Source of the DNA: Ignavibacteria bacterium UBA7675
GTDB taxonomy: Bacteria > Bacteroidota > Ignavibacteria > Kapaibacteriales > UB7675
Assembly: GCA_002483085.1 (NCBI GenBank)
Contig: DLHF01000004.1
Location: 1 to 51,744, forward strand
DNA: 51,744 bases
Reading direction: 5' to 3'
The position numbers and the translations under genes were made by a program. A model generated the notes under the pieces. The model had not been told where the DNA came from, did not search any database, and saw only the letters and a program-made list of their open reading frames with translations. Shown here piece by piece: positions 44,428 through 51,744 of the stretch (position 1 is its first letter; every line of letters begins with the position of its first letter).

Positions 44428-45207
44428 ATGCTCAGGTATTCTACTGTTGTACGTTCCTTTGCCGTGGCTTCTGCGGCAGTTGTTGCTCTGTCGTTTGCAG
44501 GCTGTAGCGACGATGAAACAACAACTCCTTCCAAAGCCGGTACTTTTATCGGGGAAACGGAGACTTTCGATTCCAAGACCATGAAATCGTGGGTGAAGCT
44601 CGATGACAATGGCAATCCTGCGTCGGTGGGTGTTACGTTTGAAGAGAGCCTGATGGCTTCTCTGCCGGTAACAGGTGCACTGTCTTTCCACTTAATGCTG
44701 CCTACCCAAGCTGCTATGCTGCCGTACCAGCACATTACGCTCGACTGGAATGCGAATGGACACGACCCTATGCCGATTTACGGCCATCCGCATTTCGATC
44801 TGCATTTCTACACGATTGATACCAATGAGCGCAAAGAGATCGTGCCGGGTCCGGACTTTGTGCCGGTAGAGTCGAAGTATATTCCGACCGACTATGGTAC
44901 AGGCTCCGACACTGCATTTGCAGCACCGATGATGGGTGTTCACTATGTTGACCTGACCTCGCACGAGTTCCACGGTCACGACTTCGACCACACATTTATC
45001 TACGGATTTTACAAAGGCAAGCTCGTGTTCCAGGAGCCGATGTTTACAAAAGCATATCTGGAAACCAAGCCGAACATTACCGCAGAGATTAAACAGCCAG
45101 CGTCGTTTGCGCGCACCGGGCTGTACTATCCCACAAAATACAGCATCAAATACGATGCTGCAAAGAAGGAATACACCTTCGCGCTTGAGGGCCTGACGAA
45201 AAGATAA
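44428..45207 (+). CDS. Lipoprotein with DUF5602/TTHB210-like domain
   Basis: A 259-residue protein. The first ~30 residues form a lipoprotein signal (VVRSFAVASAAVVALSFAGC), with Cys after Ala-Gly. The domain resembles the DUF5602 / TTHB210-like family, with YQHITLDWNANGHDPMPIYG and the His-rich GHPHFDLHFY, then MGVHYVDLTSHEFHGHDFDHT. Clustered His, Asp and Glu residues suggest a metal site, but no activity is established. GGAG lies 10 nt before the ATG, and a strong terminator follows, so it is a single-gene unit. The assignment to the family is from motif memory. Confidence 0.75.
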   Translation: MLRYSTVVRSFAVASAAVVALSFAGCSDDETTTPSKAGTFIGETETFDSKTMKSWVKLDDNGNPASVGVTFEESLMASLPVTGALSFHLMLPTQAAMLPYQHITLDWNANGHDPMPIYGHPHFDLHFYTIDTNERKEIVPGPDFVPVESKYIPTDYGTGSDTAFAAPMMGVHYVDLTSHEFHGHDFDHTFIYGFYKGKLVFQEPMFTKAYLETKPNITAEIKQPASFARTGLYYPTKYSIKYDAAKKEYTFALEGLTKR

Positions 45208-45225
45208 TCGCGTGAATATTCGTGC

Positions 45226-45256
45226 AAAAAGCGGCTCTTTGGAGTCGCTTTTTTTG
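45226..45256 (+). terminator. Terminator of the lipoprotein gene
   Basis: AAAGCGGCTC pairs with GAGTCGCTTT (one G-T) around TTTG, followed by a run of T. It starts 19 nt behind the stop codon. Confidence 0.88.
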
Positions 45257-45442
45257 TTTGTAGTGGTGCCTGTAGCGTACAGCTCCATGTGTGGTTCTGG
45301 TGCGAATGGGCAGTGCGGAGGAGCTGTATAGACATCTAAGCTCGGGGAATTTGTGGGTTGTTGTGATAGCTGCTAATAGTGAATTTTGTGTCGTGAAGAA
45401 ACTGATACCAGCTATTTATACAACTTCCTCTGTTAAGGCACT

Positions 45443-46345
45443 ATGCGTAAATTTCTCAAGTGGTTCGGGATAGGTGTTGCTGTCCTGGCCGGTCTTCTTG
45501 GCATCGCACTTACCACTGTGTACGCGGTGAGTGGCAGCAAAATGAGTACGACCTACGACGTTGATGTAAAACCTGTTGCTATTCCTACGGACTCTAATTC
45601 CATTGAGCGGGGCAGGCATATTGCTGTCACCCGCAGTTGCAACGACTGCCACGGTAAAGACTTTTCGGGTGGGACTATTGCCGACGGACCGTTTTTTGTT
45701 GGTTATCTCTACGGCCCTAACCTCACACGTGGCAAGGGCGGAGTGGGTGCACAGCGGAAAGACATCGACTGGGTGCGTGCGATTCGCCACGGCATTTCGC
45801 ACGAGAACAAGGCTTTAGTTGTGATGCCATCCAACGAGTATTATTTTCTGAGCGATGAAGACCTCGGTTGCCTGATCGCTTATCTGAAATCCCTTCCTCC
45901 TGTTGACAAAAAAATGCCCGAGTTGTCGCTTGGCCCGCTGCTGCGCGCTTTATATCTGGCAGGCGAAGTAGGTATGGCAGCAGAAAAGATCGACCATGCT
46001 GCGCCGCACCCAGAGGCTCCACCTGTTGCCGTATCGATTGAGTACGGCAGTTATTTGTCCCATAGTTGTGTAGGCTGCCACGGCGACGGTTTGAGCGGTG
46101 GCTCTATACCCGGCGCTCCGCCCGAATGGAAACCTGCTGCCAACATCACGCCTGCTGGCAATATCGGGAAGTGGTCGGAAACAGATTTTATCCGCACATT
46201 CCGCACAGGAACAACGCCCGATGGCCGCAGTCTCGATCCAAAAAGCATGCCCTGGCCGAACTTTGGACAAATGACCGATACAGAACTAAAAGCACTGCTT
46301 ACTTATCTGCGTACTGTGCCTGCAAAGCCAACTGGCAGCCGATAG
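45443..46345 (+). CDS. Membrane-anchored diheme cytochrome c
   Basis: A 300-residue protein with an N-terminal membrane helix (WFGIGVAVLAGLLGIALTTV, residues 7-26) and two cytochrome c domains. Heme-binding motifs are CNDCH (66-70) and CVGCH (209-213). Likely axial Met ligands are M128 (VVMPSNEYY) and M269 (KSMPWPNF). It faces the periplasm. Both domains have the CHGxDxSGG pattern of class I cytochromes seen in alcohol or aldehyde dehydrogenase partner subunits, but no such dehydrogenase is adjacent. AAGG precedes the ATG. The 235-nt gap upstream holds only the previous terminator. Confidence 0.93.
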   Translation: MRKFLKWFGIGVAVLAGLLGIALTTVYAVSGSKMSTTYDVDVKPVAIPTDSNSIERGRHIAVTRSCNDCHGKDFSGGTIADGPFFVGYLYGPNLTRGKGGVGAQRKDIDWVRAIRHGISHENKALVVMPSNEYYFLSDEDLGCLIAYLKSLPPVDKKMPELSLGPLLRALYLAGEVGMAAEKIDHAAPHPEAPPVAVSIEYGSYLSHSCVGCHGDGLSGGSIPGAPPEWKPAANITPAGNIGKWSETDFIRTFRTGTTPDGRSLDPKSMPWPNFGQMTDTELKALLTYLRTVPAKPTGSR

Positions 46346-46396
46346 AGCGTGGTACGGCGGTATTGTATTCTACAGCGCCGATGCTATCAGATGACC

Positions 46397-46426
46397 GAAA
46401 AGCCCGGCACTTGCCGGGTTTTTTTA
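46397..46426. terminator. Bidirectional terminator between cytochrome c and ogt
   Basis: CCCGGCA pairs with TGCCGGG around CT, with A-runs before and seven T after, so it works for the convergent genes on both strands. Confidence 0.9.
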
Positions 46427-46427
46427 T

Positions 46428-46919
46428 TTATAAAGCAAAGGTGGGAAAGAGCTCTGCCTGCGGGATCGCGCCCTCGAATTCCAAGAGCCATTGCTTGCGA
46501 TGTAGGCCGCCTGCATAGCCGGTGAGCGATCCGTCTGCACCGATAACGCGGTGGCATGGAACGACGATAGACACGGGATTGCGCCCGTTTGCAAGACCTA
46601 CTGCGCGCACAGCTTTTATATCGCCAAGCGCTGTGGCAAGGGCGCCGTAGGACGTTGTTTGCCCGAATGGTATGCTGAGCAAGGCTTTCCATACACGCTT
46701 CTGAAATGCCGTGCCCTGGAGGTCGAGCAGAAAGGAGAATTCTCGGCGGCTGCCTGCAAAGTATTCGCCGAGCTGCTGTACGCATTCGCTGAGAACAACA
46801 GGTGTACTGTGGTGTTCTACACGGTCGACAAAAAGAATGGAAGAAATTCCACTCTCGCTGCCCGCAATCTTTATCGCTCCAAGAGGCGATTGGTAATACG
46901 CTGCTTCTACACTTTTCAC
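46428..46919 (-). CDS. ogt: Methylated-DNA-protein-cysteine S-methyltransferase
   Basis: A 163-residue suicide DNA repair protein that removes O6-alkyl groups from guanine. The active-site motif is IVVPCHRVIG with acceptor C122. The recognition helix FGQTTSYGALATALG and the conserved NGRNP (111-115) precede it. Length and the lack of an AraC-type domain fit Ogt. The start is a GTG overlapping the stop of the DUF1569 gene (GTGA), so translation is coupled. Confidence 0.94.
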   Translation of the reverse strand: MKSVEAAYYQSPLGAIKIAGSESGISSILFVDRVEHHSTPVVLSECVQQLGEYFAGSRREFSFLLDLQGTAFQKRVWKALLSIPFGQTTSYGALATALGDIKAVRAVGLANGRNPVSIVVPCHRVIGADGSLTGYAGGLHRKQWLLEFEGAIPQAELFPTFAL

Positions 46920-47389
46920 TGCTCATTCTCTTTGCTATTGAGAAGTCCGAACTGCTCAGCGTGGTGGCGAAAATGCTTATTGTGAAACACAAGCCATTCG
47001 CCGAAAGAAAGTGCGCCGAAATACGGATGTGCAAAAGTAGCAGCGGGATTGGCGGCAAAAAATTGGTAAAACTCGTCTATTTCATCGGAGAGCACGGCTA
47101 CCGACTCGGCGAGCGAAGAGTATTGAAGAGGCTGGGAACTGGTCATCAGGGGATTGGCTACATTGCGCGGTAGCGGCTGTTCGCTGAACAAAAAGCGCCG
47201 TCCTGCTGCCAAGCGCCGTTCGTCTGCAATAACTACTGGCAGCTCGGGAATGCCCCGGCTGGCTCGCAGAGTGTCTACAAGGTGTTCTACCATTTGCTGC
47301 GGGGTCATACTGCCCCACAGAGCCACGCGCTCGTCCGTAAGCTGTGCAAAGGCGGGAAGTATATCGCGGAGGTTGTCTGCTGAGTTCAT
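46916..47389 (-). CDS. DUF1569 (DinB-like) family protein
   Basis: A 157-residue helical-bundle protein. Features fitting DUF1569, a relative of the DinB/YfiT metal-binding bundle, are WGSMTPQQMVEHLVDTLR near the N-terminus and HPYFGALSFGEWLVFHNKHF with HHAEQF near the end. These supply spaced His residues suited to a metal site. The ATG at 47389 has AGAGGAC just upstream and is preferred over an ATG-less extension. It overlaps ogt by 4 nt, which suggests a shared role in alkylation damage or thiol chemistry, but this is only contextual. Confidence 0.82.
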   Translation of the reverse strand: MNSADNLRDILPAFAQLTDERVALWGSMTPQQMVEHLVDTLRASRGIPELPVVIADERRLAAGRRFLFSEQPLPRNVANPLMTSSQPLQYSSLAESVAVLSDEIDEFYQFFAANPAATFAHPYFGALSFGEWLVFHNKHFRHHAEQFGLLNSKENEQ

Positions 47390-47460
47390 AGTTGTCCTCT
47401 CTGTGTACATTATTGGGAACCGGCTGTGCAGTTTCCTGCTCCTATCGCACTACCAGAGTT

Positions 47461-47495
47461 GCTGTTTTGTCGCACAACTGGCAGGCTGCCCACCC
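47461..47495 (-). repeat. Intergenic repeat, remnant K (right box only)
   Basis: On the minus strand GGGTGGGCAGCCTGCC is followed by AGTTGTGCGACAAAACAGC, resembling the GGTGGGCA ... TGCGACCGGTGACAGC part of the right box. It is degenerate and its identity is uncertain. It lies in the 556-nt gap 47390-47945. Confidence 0.3.
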
Positions 47496-47702
47496 GCACA
47501 GACGGCGGTGCTTTCAACCGATAAAAATACGCACGTGTAGCCAGACCGCACACGGAAAAATGAATGGTTTGCACAGTTGATGCCAGTACTTCATTGGCGA
47601 TAATTATTACTTCGCAGCTCTGTCTGTGGAGGAGAGTAAGGCGCATAGATTGCCGCGTAGCTGCGGTAATACTATACACAACCTTGTACGCAGTGCAGTA
47701 GA

Positions 47703-47770
47703 GCGCTTCTGTCGTTGCCCTCGTGTTCAGTCTCTGCACCGCGCAGCACGCCCGCCTCGTGGTAGTTCGA
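47703..47770 (+). repeat. Intergenic repeat, copy H (left box only)
   Basis: GCGCTTCTGTCGTTGCCC, then GTCTCTGCACCGCGC and CCGCCTCGTGG, a near-consensus left box. No right box follows before the tricorn terminator. It is oriented against both flanking genes. The rest of the 47390-47945 gap contains only remnant K and the terminator. Confidence 0.75.
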
Positions 47771-47877
47771 GCCACTTCGCAGCGAATAAAACTATAGTCA
47801 ACCTCTTTATAGAGCGAACCAATAATGGCCTTACCGTTCGTAGGTAGTGAATGTACGGTTCGCTACTTGTACTGTTC

Positions 47878-47917
47878 AAAAAAACGCCCACTGAAGCATG
47901 GGTTCCAGTGGGCGTTA
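47878..47917 (-). terminator. Terminator of the tricorn protease gene
   Basis: On the minus strand AACGCCCACTG pairs with CAGTGGGCGTT around GAACCCATGCTT, ending in seven T. It lies 29 nt behind the stop codon. Confidence 0.9.
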
Positions 47918-47945
47918 GTATTCCATTATTACTAAGCTGTTACAA

Positions 47946-50900
47946 TTATTTCTCGCTCGATCTATATAGCTCTTCGGGCAGAGCGAGTACGGGGCGCGGT
48001 CCGAAATCAGGGACAACAGCGGGTGTCGTTTTTAGCTCGCCGAGGGCTGTTTTTACTGCTGCTTCGAGCTGTCGGTCATAGTTCTTTGCCCAGTCCTGAG
48101 GCGTGATTTCTACCTCGATATCCGGGTCGGTTCCATAGTTCTCTACTTGCCATCCTACATCGGAGAACCAGAAAGAAAACTCCGGTTGAGTTGTAACGCT
48201 GCGGTCTACAAGGAAATGCCGTGGCCATATACCGATCACTCCGCCCCACGTGCGCTTGCCCACGAGCTTGCCGAGCTTCATCAGCTTAAATGAGTGGCTA
48301 AAAATATCGCCATCGGAGCCCGCGTATTCGTTTGTGATTGCCACGATTGGCCCCAGCACTGAGTCCGAGGGATAGGGCTCAGGTTTGCCCCAGCGTTTGA
48401 TATCGTAGCCTATACGCTTGCGTGCTAATTTTTCTAACAGTAGTTGCGACACATGGCCGCCGCCATTAAAGCGGACATCTACTATCAGAGCTTCGCGCTC
48501 GATCTCCGTCATATAATATCTGTGGAACTCAGCAAAGCCCAGCGGCCCCATATTGGGCACGTGCACGTAGCCAACTCTGCCTGCGGAAAGCTCAAGTGTT
48601 TTGTCGCGGTTGTATTCTACCCATTCACGATAGCGCGCGGCAGTTTCGCCCGAGAGAGTTTTGACAGTTGTTATTTTATGAGCGGTTTTGCGCGGCTCGA
48701 TCAATGTAAGGCTAATTTCCGTACCTGCCCGGTTGACAAGGAATTCCTGCGGTGTGCGGTCGCTGCTCAGGCGCTGCCCATCGACGGCAATGAGAATATC
48801 TCCTTCTTTTACATTGGCGCCGAGCCGTCCGAGCGGCGAGCTCGCAGCTTCATTCCACGGGTCGCCCTGGATAATACGGTCGATGCGGTAGCCGCCGCTT
48901 TTTTTATCGAAGCTGAAGTCTGCGCCGAGGAATCCCTGGCGGTACACAGGCTGCTTGCGATAGTCGCCTCCGTATTCATACGCATGAGAAGTGCCGAGCT
49001 CGGCCTGGACTTCCCAGATAAGATCCGAAAACTCCGAGCGCGTAGCTACTTTCTCCAGCACAGGCAAGTACAGCTTGTAGATGCGTTCCCAGTTGATGCC
49101 CGACATGTTCTCTGTCCAGAAATGTTCGCGCTGCAAACGCCATATTTCGCGGTACATCTGTCGCCATTCTTCGATGGGAATAATTTCCATGCAGATGCGG
49201 TCGAGATCGAGCCAGCCGGAAGCACGGCTTGGCTTTGCATCGCCTGCGCGGTCGCGGTCGGGTACACCAAGTGGCAGCACACGCAGGCGCGATCCGCTTC
49301 TGTACATCAGTGTTTCGCTGTTGCGCGATAGCTTGAAATCGGTTATGCCCGTTGCAATAGTCTCGCGCTTTTTCTCATCGAAATCATACATTTCCAATGT
49401 TGTGTCCGACGCAGGTTGTGTCGACGAAGCGCTGTCGAGCGAACCCCGTATCGGCTCGGTCGTAAACAGCACTTTGCCTCGTGCGCCGAGTATCTGCGAA
49501 TAGCGTCCTTCTGGCAGCGGGAACGCCGCTATGCGTTCGATAATACCGTCGAAGTCAATTTGTACGGTCTTTGGTGCTTTTGTGGCGCTTGTTGCTGTTC
49601 CGGCTACTGTTGTTTTTGCTCGTGTCGGCTTTGCGGCACTGGCCTTTTCTGGCGTCTGCCGGGAGTTGCTGAACGGGGAAGGAATGTCTTTTCGCAGCGA
49701 AATCAGATACGGGCGCATGCCGCGTGGGAAGCCGAGATCGAAGTACATGCTGTCGTACACGGGATTGAATTCGCGGTAGGAGAGGAAATATACGAAGCGG
49801 CCTTCTGGATCGAATGTTGGGGAGACATCGCGGAAGCGCGGCTCTGTAAGAATGTGTTTTTTGCCAGTGCGGGTATCGACAATTTTAATAGAAAATGTGT
49901 ACTGGGTTTCGGCACAACTATACACGAGCCATCTGCCATCGGGCGACCACGAGCAGCCGCTAATTCTCTGAAACTCACTGCGGTCCAGCACCTTCGCCTT
50001 TTTTGTTGTAATGTCGATAAGCATGAGCTCAAACCTGTGGTTAGTAAGAGCTATTTTATCGTCGGTAGGCGACACTTTTAAGTCAAGCGCTCTGCCAAAG
50101 TCAATTTTATCGAGTTGTACAGGAGGCGTGCCGAGTTCGGTGCTGTGAATTTCGAGCATTTCCTCGCCGCTGTCGTCCGATACTGTGATAAATCGCTTGC
50201 GGTCGTTCAGCCAGTCGGTAAGCTGGTAGCGCACGCCTTGGCGCTTGCCGAGCTGCCGCACATTGCCTTCCCAGTTGGTAAATGTAAAAGGTTTCCCGCG
50301 TGCGATCACTACTACTGCACTTCCGTCGGGGTGCACGTTGTAGTCGTCTAAATAGTCGGCGGCTGGCGCAAATTTGCGATTGCGCTGTACCTGCGGACTG
50401 TAAAATTCCACATCTATTTTTCTATTCTCATCAGTGGCTGGATCGTAGATAAAGAGATTGCCGCCAGCGTGATAGGTAATTCGCTTGCCGTCGGTAGCTG
50501 CATTGCGTATGTAGAAGTCGAGGCTGTTGGTGTGGCGCTGAATGTCGCTGCCGTCGGTAGCAGACGAGTACAGGTTGCCGATGCCCTCGTGGTCGGAGAG
50601 GAAGTAGATGCGCTTGCCTATCCACATAGGCGATGCCATGTTGCCGTGCAGCGAAAGCAGTCGCTGAAATTTTCCTTTCCCGGTTCGATCAATCCACAGC
50701 ATTCCCGCCGTTCCGCCGCGATAGCGTTTCCAGCGCGCGGGATCGCCGGTGTTCCGCCCTATTACCATTCCTTTGCCAGAAGGGTCGAACGATATGTTGT
50801 GTGCAATGCCCACAGGCATAGGCACGGGATGTCCGCCATTGCGACTCAGCGTGTAAAGCATGAACATTTTCTGGAACGGCTGTGCAGTACTGCTGGCAAA

Positions 50901-51206
50901 GATAATCGAGTTGCCGTTGGGTGTCCAGCCCGCTACCTGGAGCGGTGCTCCCAGAAATGTAAGCCGTTGCTCCGGGCCTCCCTCCGCTGCCATGCAATAC
51001 ACTTCAGTGCTTCCTTCTTCGCGACCTGTAAATGCGATGAAATGACCGTCCGGTGAAAAATAGGGACGCGATACTTCTCCGAGATTGGTAGTAAGGCGCT
51101 CTGCCCTCCCACCATCGGCAGATACTCTCCATAAATCGTCTTCGCATACAAATACCACGGTGTCGTTGTGGATGGTTGGCATGCGATAATAGCCATGTTG
51201 TTGCAT
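47946..51206 (-). CDS. Tricorn protease homologue
   Basis: A 1086-residue cytosolic peptidase of family S41, full length for the tricorn family. The N-terminal part is a double beta-propeller (MQQHGYYRMPTIHNDTVVFV, then repeated SPDG units such as PYFSPDGHFIAFTG and SWSPDGRWLVYS). A PDZ domain (KEGDILIAVDGQRLSSDRT) and the catalytic core follow. The catalytic Ser-His pair sits in GTSHAYEYGG, the nucleophile in NEYAGSDGDIFSH (Ser-Asp), and the Glu in VENYGTDPD. The family degrades peptides released by the proteasome or other proteases. AAGGAG lies 8 nt before the ATG, and a terminator follows: a single-gene unit. Confidence 0.93.
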   Translation of the reverse strand: MQQHGYYRMPTIHNDTVVFVCEDDLWRVSADGGRAERLTTNLGEVSRPYFSPDGHFIAFTGREEGSTEVYCMAAEGGPEQRLTFLGAPLQVAGWTPNGNSIIFASSTAQPFQKMFMLYTLSRNGGHPVPMPVGIAHNISFDPSGKGMVIGRNTGDPARWKRYRGGTAGMLWIDRTGKGKFQRLLSLHGNMASPMWIGKRIYFLSDHEGIGNLYSSATDGSDIQRHTNSLDFYIRNAATDGKRITYHAGGNLFIYDPATDENRKIDVEFYSPQVQRNRKFAPAADYLDDYNVHPDGSAVVVIARGKPFTFTNWEGNVRQLGKRQGVRYQLTDWLNDRKRFITVSDDSGEEMLEIHSTELGTPPVQLDKIDFGRALDLKVSPTDDKIALTNHRFELMLIDITTKKAKVLDRSEFQRISGCSWSPDGRWLVYSCAETQYTFSIKIVDTRTGKKHILTEPRFRDVSPTFDPEGRFVYFLSYREFNPVYDSMYFDLGFPRGMRPYLISLRKDIPSPFSNSRQTPEKASAAKPTRAKTTVAGTATSATKAPKTVQIDFDGIIERIAAFPLPEGRYSQILGARGKVLFTTEPIRGSLDSASSTQPASDTTLEMYDFDEKKRETIATGITDFKLSRNSETLMYRSGSRLRVLPLGVPDRDRAGDAKPSRASGWLDLDRICMEIIPIEEWRQMYREIWRLQREHFWTENMSGINWERIYKLYLPVLEKVATRSEFSDLIWEVQAELGTSHAYEYGGDYRKQPVYRQGFLGADFSFDKKSGGYRIDRIIQGDPWNEAASSPLGRLGANVKEGDILIAVDGQRLSSDRTPQEFLVNRAGTEISLTLIEPRKTAHKITTVKTLSGETAARYREWVEYNRDKTLELSAGRVGYVHVPNMGPLGFAEFHRYYMTEIEREALIVDVRFNGGGHVSQLLLEKLARKRIGYDIKRWGKPEPYPSDSVLGPIVAITNEYAGSDGDIFSHSFKLMKLGKLVGKRTWGGVIGIWPRHFLVDRSVTTQPEFSFWFSDVGWQVENYGTDPDIEVEITPQDWAKNYDRQLEAAVKTALGELKTTPAVVPDFGPRPVLALPEELYRSSEK

Positions 51207-51323
51207 TCCAGACTCCTTGAATAGAATTCGTAATCTCAGGCAGTTGTTCGTACAGTGATTCCCCTCGACGGCTGCTCGTCATCAGAAGCAGGGCGTGCGG
51301 TCCGGTGTGCCGCAGTGCCGATT

Positions 51324-51352
51324 CAAAGTACAGTAAAACCGCTGTTCTGCAA
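51324..51352 (-). promoter_or_regulatory. Possible promoter of the tricorn gene
   Basis: On the minus strand TTG (51350-51352) precedes TACTTTG (51324-51330) by 19 nt, a near match to TTG / TAnnTTTG lacking one base of the -7 spacer. The start codon is about 118 nt downstream. Confidence 0.3.
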
Positions 51353-51489
51353 CTTACATAATTTTACACGACATGGTACGGAAACTCAAGGCGGAAAAAG
51401 GTGGTATATGCAGAACTTTTTTTGCTGCCACAAGTCGGCTTTGCAGTGGTGTACAGGTTATATCTCGGGCTAAAGGCAGAGCTGGTGGA

Positions 51490-51744
51490 GCGCTTCTGTC
51501 GCTGCTCATGCGCTTCGTCTCTGCACCGCGCTGCACGTCCGCCGCGTGGTGCTGCCACGGGCTTTGCGCCTTGCTGGAGAACAGTGTGCAGGCGAGCTTA
51601 CGGCAGTAATGCGAATGTGCCAGCTACCACTGTGGCTCTTGCAATCACAGACAGTTTTGCGTTGGCAAACCTCCACGGTATTGTACAAGCGGCAGACGGT
51701 GGGCTTATCGGAAAGCGGTGTGTGCGATTTCTATGATAAAGTCA
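51490..51744 (+). repeat. Intergenic repeat, copy I (left box, partial right box, reaches window end)
   Basis: GCGCTTCTGTCGCTGCTC, then CGTCTCTGCACCGCGC and CCGCCGCGTGG form a near-consensus left box. About 200 nt later GGTGGGCTTATCGG and GCGGTGTGTGCGA match the beginning of the right box before the window stops. It lies upstream of the tricorn gene in a gap of at least 538 nt, in the opposite orientation. Confidence 0.65.

Noticed and set aside
45291..45473. 60-residue open frame before the cytochrome c gene
   Set aside because: It overlaps the cytochrome signal region in another frame, with no supporting signals.
48444..49331. 295-residue open frame on the plus strand
   Set aside because: Antisense to the tricorn catalytic region; a shadow of that gene.
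31204..51736. Peptide-like similarity among repeat copies (for example ARASLxRP..RC.RS and HRAAxPPRG in translated repeats)
   Set aside because: The shared frame follows from ungapped DNA similarity over a short stretch. One-base indels break the frame just outside it, start codons and ribosome-binding sites are missing, and copies end differently. I treat the repeats as non-coding, although a decayed coding ancestor is not excluded.
51401..51736. 111-residue open frame at the right end of the window
   Set aside because: It runs through repeat copy I and has no ribosome-binding site or domain.

Overview
The window looks like a chromosomal segment from a member of the FCB superphylum (Bacteroidota or relatives such as Ignavibacteria or Kapabacteria). 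Three things suggest this. Five large secreted proteins end in type IX secretion (T9SS) sorting domains. At least two genes are preceded by a Bacteroidota-type promoter (TTG, 20-21 nt, TAnnTTTG). Envelope genes dominate: beta-barrels, OmpA, SPOR, TonB and TPR proteins. I see no phage, insertion sequence or CRISPR array. The organism assignment is inference; no search was run.

Layout. 0-4.1 kb: a CAU-anticodon tRNA behind a beta-barrel gene, a membrane-anchored EEP-family phosphatase/nuclease, then a compact operon trmB-DUF2203-thpR with promoter and terminator. 4.1-12.3 kb (minus strand): a YbdK-type glutamate-cysteine ligase, a VWA-OmpA lipoprotein, and two tandem M12B-like metalloproteases with T9SS tails. 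12.9-17.3 kb (minus): a self-contained nuoG-nuoH-nuoI operon closed by a terminator, preceded by rplU-rpmA. 17.6-19.5 kb (plus): a beta-barrel gene and anmK. 19.8-27.1 kb (minus): an envelope cluster read in the order TPR protein, plug-less TonB-receptor-like barrel, SPOR protein, TonB-like transducer. 27.6-41 kb: a DUF4397 T9SS protein, a DUF58 protein, an S4 RNA-binding protein, two soluble orphan histidine kinases, a VWA protein with PKD-like repeats and T9SS tail, and an Asp-box beta-propeller T9SS protein. 41.4-51.2 kb: nitrilase-malQ, a DUF5602-like lipoprotein, a diheme cytochrome c, a DUF1569/DinB-like gene overlapping ogt, and a full-length tricorn protease.

The most unusual signal is non-coding. 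A family of roughly 160-270 bp intergenic elements recurs about ten times in both orientations. Each is built from a left box (around CTCYGCACCGCGC and CCGCCKCGTGG) and/or a right box (around TGCGACCGGYGACAGCGAC, ending in GCCCGTGCCAC). Every gene-free gap longer than 300 nt in the window carries a copy or a recognisable remnant. Most full copies lie just downstream of a gene, in that gene's orientation. I cannot match this family to a named element.

How the genes work together. The informational genes (tRNA, trmB, thpR, rplU, rpmA, S4 protein) and complex I subunits are ordinary core functions. anmK, the SPOR protein and the OmpA-type protein concern peptidoglycan. The T9SS cargo proteins are probably exported through a secretion system encoded elsewhere. 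The two kinases have no response regulator nearby.
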